7,263 nt of DNA from Candidatus Scatosoma pullistercoris. Its GTDB lineage: Bacteria; Bacillota; Clostridia; Christensenellales; Borkfalkiaceae. The position numbers and the translations under genes were made by a program. The stretch is taken from assembly GCA_018714725.1 (NCBI GenBank), contig DVMZ01000083.1:1-7263 (forward strand). Direction: 5' to 3'. The first letter of the stretch is position 1. Each line of letters begins with the position of its first letter. Under the pieces are notes generated by a model that saw only the letters and a program-made list of their open reading frames with translations, had not been told where the DNA came from and searched no databases. This document shows positions 6,613 through 7,263 of the stretch, piece by piece.

Positions 6613-6677
6613 CTGAGAACAGCAGTCCGGGTACAGTTGTCCGGTTCGGGAATCCGGGAACAACAGCCCGTTCTCAG
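6613..6677 (-). other. Long imperfect hairpin across a stop codon
   Basis: CTGAGAAC (6613-6620) is the exact reverse complement of GTTCTCAG (6670-6677). Inside, GTTGT/ACAAC and CCGG/CCGG can pair around a short loop, and GGG/CCC adds a further step. The outer arm contains the stop codon of the 121-residue gene. No T run follows on either strand, so it is not a normal intrinsic terminator; it may still end or protect that mRNA. Confidence 0.55.
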
Positions 6678-7039
6678 TCTTTCCGGTCGTCGGGACGGCC
6701 TTCGGTTCGGGCGCCTGCATCCTTTGAGGAAGGGATTTCCGGGGCGCCGTTTTTTGCCGCGGGAGCGGAAGAAGCGGAGCCGGGCGCGCCGGAAGAGCCG
6801 GAAAAGCCGGCAGAATCAAAATCCGATCCGCCGCAGGAAGTTTCGTCCGATTCCTTATTTTGTCGAGCGGCTTCAGTTTCTTCCTGTTTCTGCTTGCACA
6901 GGAGCATGAGCCCGAAGAACAGAAACGCCCCGACGGCGCAGACGCCCGCGGCAAGCCAGGAATACATCGCGCCGACGGGAATGACCGACGCGACGAAGAT
7001 CGCGGAGATGACGGTGAAAATAATTCTGAGCGCGTTCAA
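6674..7039 (-). CDS. Small membrane protein with long low-complexity tail
   Basis: The start is taken as TTG (7039-7037) because AAAGGAGG (7054-7047) lies seven bases upstream; an in-frame upstream ATG at 7120 would lie in the promoter and lacks such a site. The 121-residue product begins MNALRIIFTVISAIFVASVI and has two hydrophobic segments (about 4-24 and 28-48). KQKQ follows the second, so both ends should be cytoplasmic. Residues 50-121 form a charged then Ser/Gly/Ala/Pro-rich tail that is probably disordered. No cleavage site, enzyme motif or known family is recognised. It is transcribed leftward from its own promoter. Its GC-rich tail could be a drifting sequence, but promoter, ribosome binding site and membrane segments support a real gene. 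Confidence 0.78.
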   Translation of the reverse strand: MNALRIIFTVISAIFVASVIPVGAMYSWLAAGVCAVGAFLFFGLMLLCKQKQEETEAARQNKESDETSCGGSDFDSAGFSGSSGAPGSASSAPAAKNGAPEIPSSKDAGARTEGRPDDRKD

Positions 7040-7072
7040 AAAGTTTCCTCCTTTCCGGGGCCGGCGTTCCTT

Positions 7073-7087
7073 CCCGATCAGATCGGG
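7073..7087. promoter_or_regulatory. Operator-like palindrome at the transcription start
   Basis: CCCGATC and GATCGGG flank a single central base (7080). The repeat spans the predicted transcription start (near 7084) of the 121-residue gene, four bases beyond its -10 box, where a repressor would block initiation. As RNA it could also form a 5-bp hairpin at the 5' end. The binding protein is unknown. Confidence 0.55.
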
Positions 7088-7090
7088 TTT

Positions 7091-7120
7091 ATTGTAACAT
7101 GCAGCCGGCGGAAAAGTCAA
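7091..7120 (-). promoter_or_regulatory. Promoter of the 121-residue membrane protein gene
   Basis: On the - strand TTGACT (7120-7115) and TACAAT (7096-7091) are spaced by 18 bp, with an extended -10 TGT (7099-7097). Each hexamer has one mismatch. Transcription should begin near 7084, about 45 nt before the TTG start. Confidence 0.82.
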
Positions 7121-7263
7121 GAAAAAAGTACGCCCGGAGCAGTTTCCGCCGAGCCGGAAGGAAGGGCAGGCGAGGAAATTCCGATTCCGGACGGAACGGA
7201 AGGCAGCTTAGAGAGAAAAGGGGGATAAATAAGGAGAAAAGAGGGGCGAAGGGGGGAGAAAGG
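7121..7263. other. Purine-rich right edge with inverted repeat
   Basis: The + strand is again A/G-rich, with only a handful of pyrimidines after 7210. TTCCGATTCCG (7179-7189) and CGGAACGGAA (7192-7201) form an inverted repeat with one extra A. An AAGGAG at about 7231-7236 has no start codon at a suitable distance inside the window. No gene is supported here. Confidence 0.5.

Larger units (their letters stand above)
6288..6673. other. Spacer between the two small membrane protein genes
   Basis: It holds the promoter of the 79-residue gene (6320-6350), a weak inverted repeat TGACA/TGTCA around GCCGCGGC (6367-6389) followed by seven Ts on the + strand, two 20-bp-spaced copies of a GCGCCTGCG motif (6460-6497), and a long imperfect hairpin running into the next stop codon (6613-6677). 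No coding frame with family similarity or ribosome binding site was found. Confidence 0.6.

Overview
The window reads as chromosomal DNA of a GC-rich, Gram-positive, Clostridia-like bacterium (Bacillota). The support is direct: sigma-A promoters with extended -10 boxes, strong AGGAGG-type ribosome binding sites, TTG as well as ATG starts, compact U-tailed terminators, a Bacillota-type FtsH, a ParB/Noc-type protein, and consensus TTATCCACA DnaA boxes. The exact lineage cannot be fixed from the sequence alone. No rRNA, tRNA, transposase, phage gene or CRISPR array was found.

Layout. Positions 1-345 hold a 71-bp tandem repeat in which every unit carries three small hairpins. A terminator follows at 361-404. 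Positions 441-808 look like a replication origin: a 40-bp stretch with about 15% GC abuts the first of five perfect and four one-mismatch DnaA boxes. No dnaA gene lies in the window. Positions 809-1228 are a purine-rich spacer ending in the terminator of a leftward GNAT acetyltransferase gene (1229-1771), which has a near-perfect promoter. Positions 1851-2398 form a divergent spacer with an extreme polypurine tract and a perfect 18-bp-arm palindrome. Then come ftsH (2479-4398, TTG start), its terminator, a G-rich spacer, and a ParB-family gene (4849-5688) with its own terminator. Two small leftward genes for two-pass membrane proteins close the window (6048-6287 and 6674-7039), each with its own promoter.

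How it fits together. Intergenic GC skew is C-rich on the + strand left of the DnaA boxes and G/purine-rich to the right, as expected if replication starts near 500-800 and moves right through ftsH and parB on the leading strand. The leftward genes appear to be independent head-on single-gene units. The ParB-like protein is the most unusual gene: its helix-turn-helix and C-terminal dimerisation regions are preserved, but the residues that bind and hydrolyse CTP in ordinary ParB/Noc are missing. No ParA partner or parS site is present. The strongest items for follow-up are this degenerate ParB beside an apparent oriC, the origin without a neighbouring dnaA in view, the structured 71-bp repeats next to it, and the polypurine spacer with its long palindrome.
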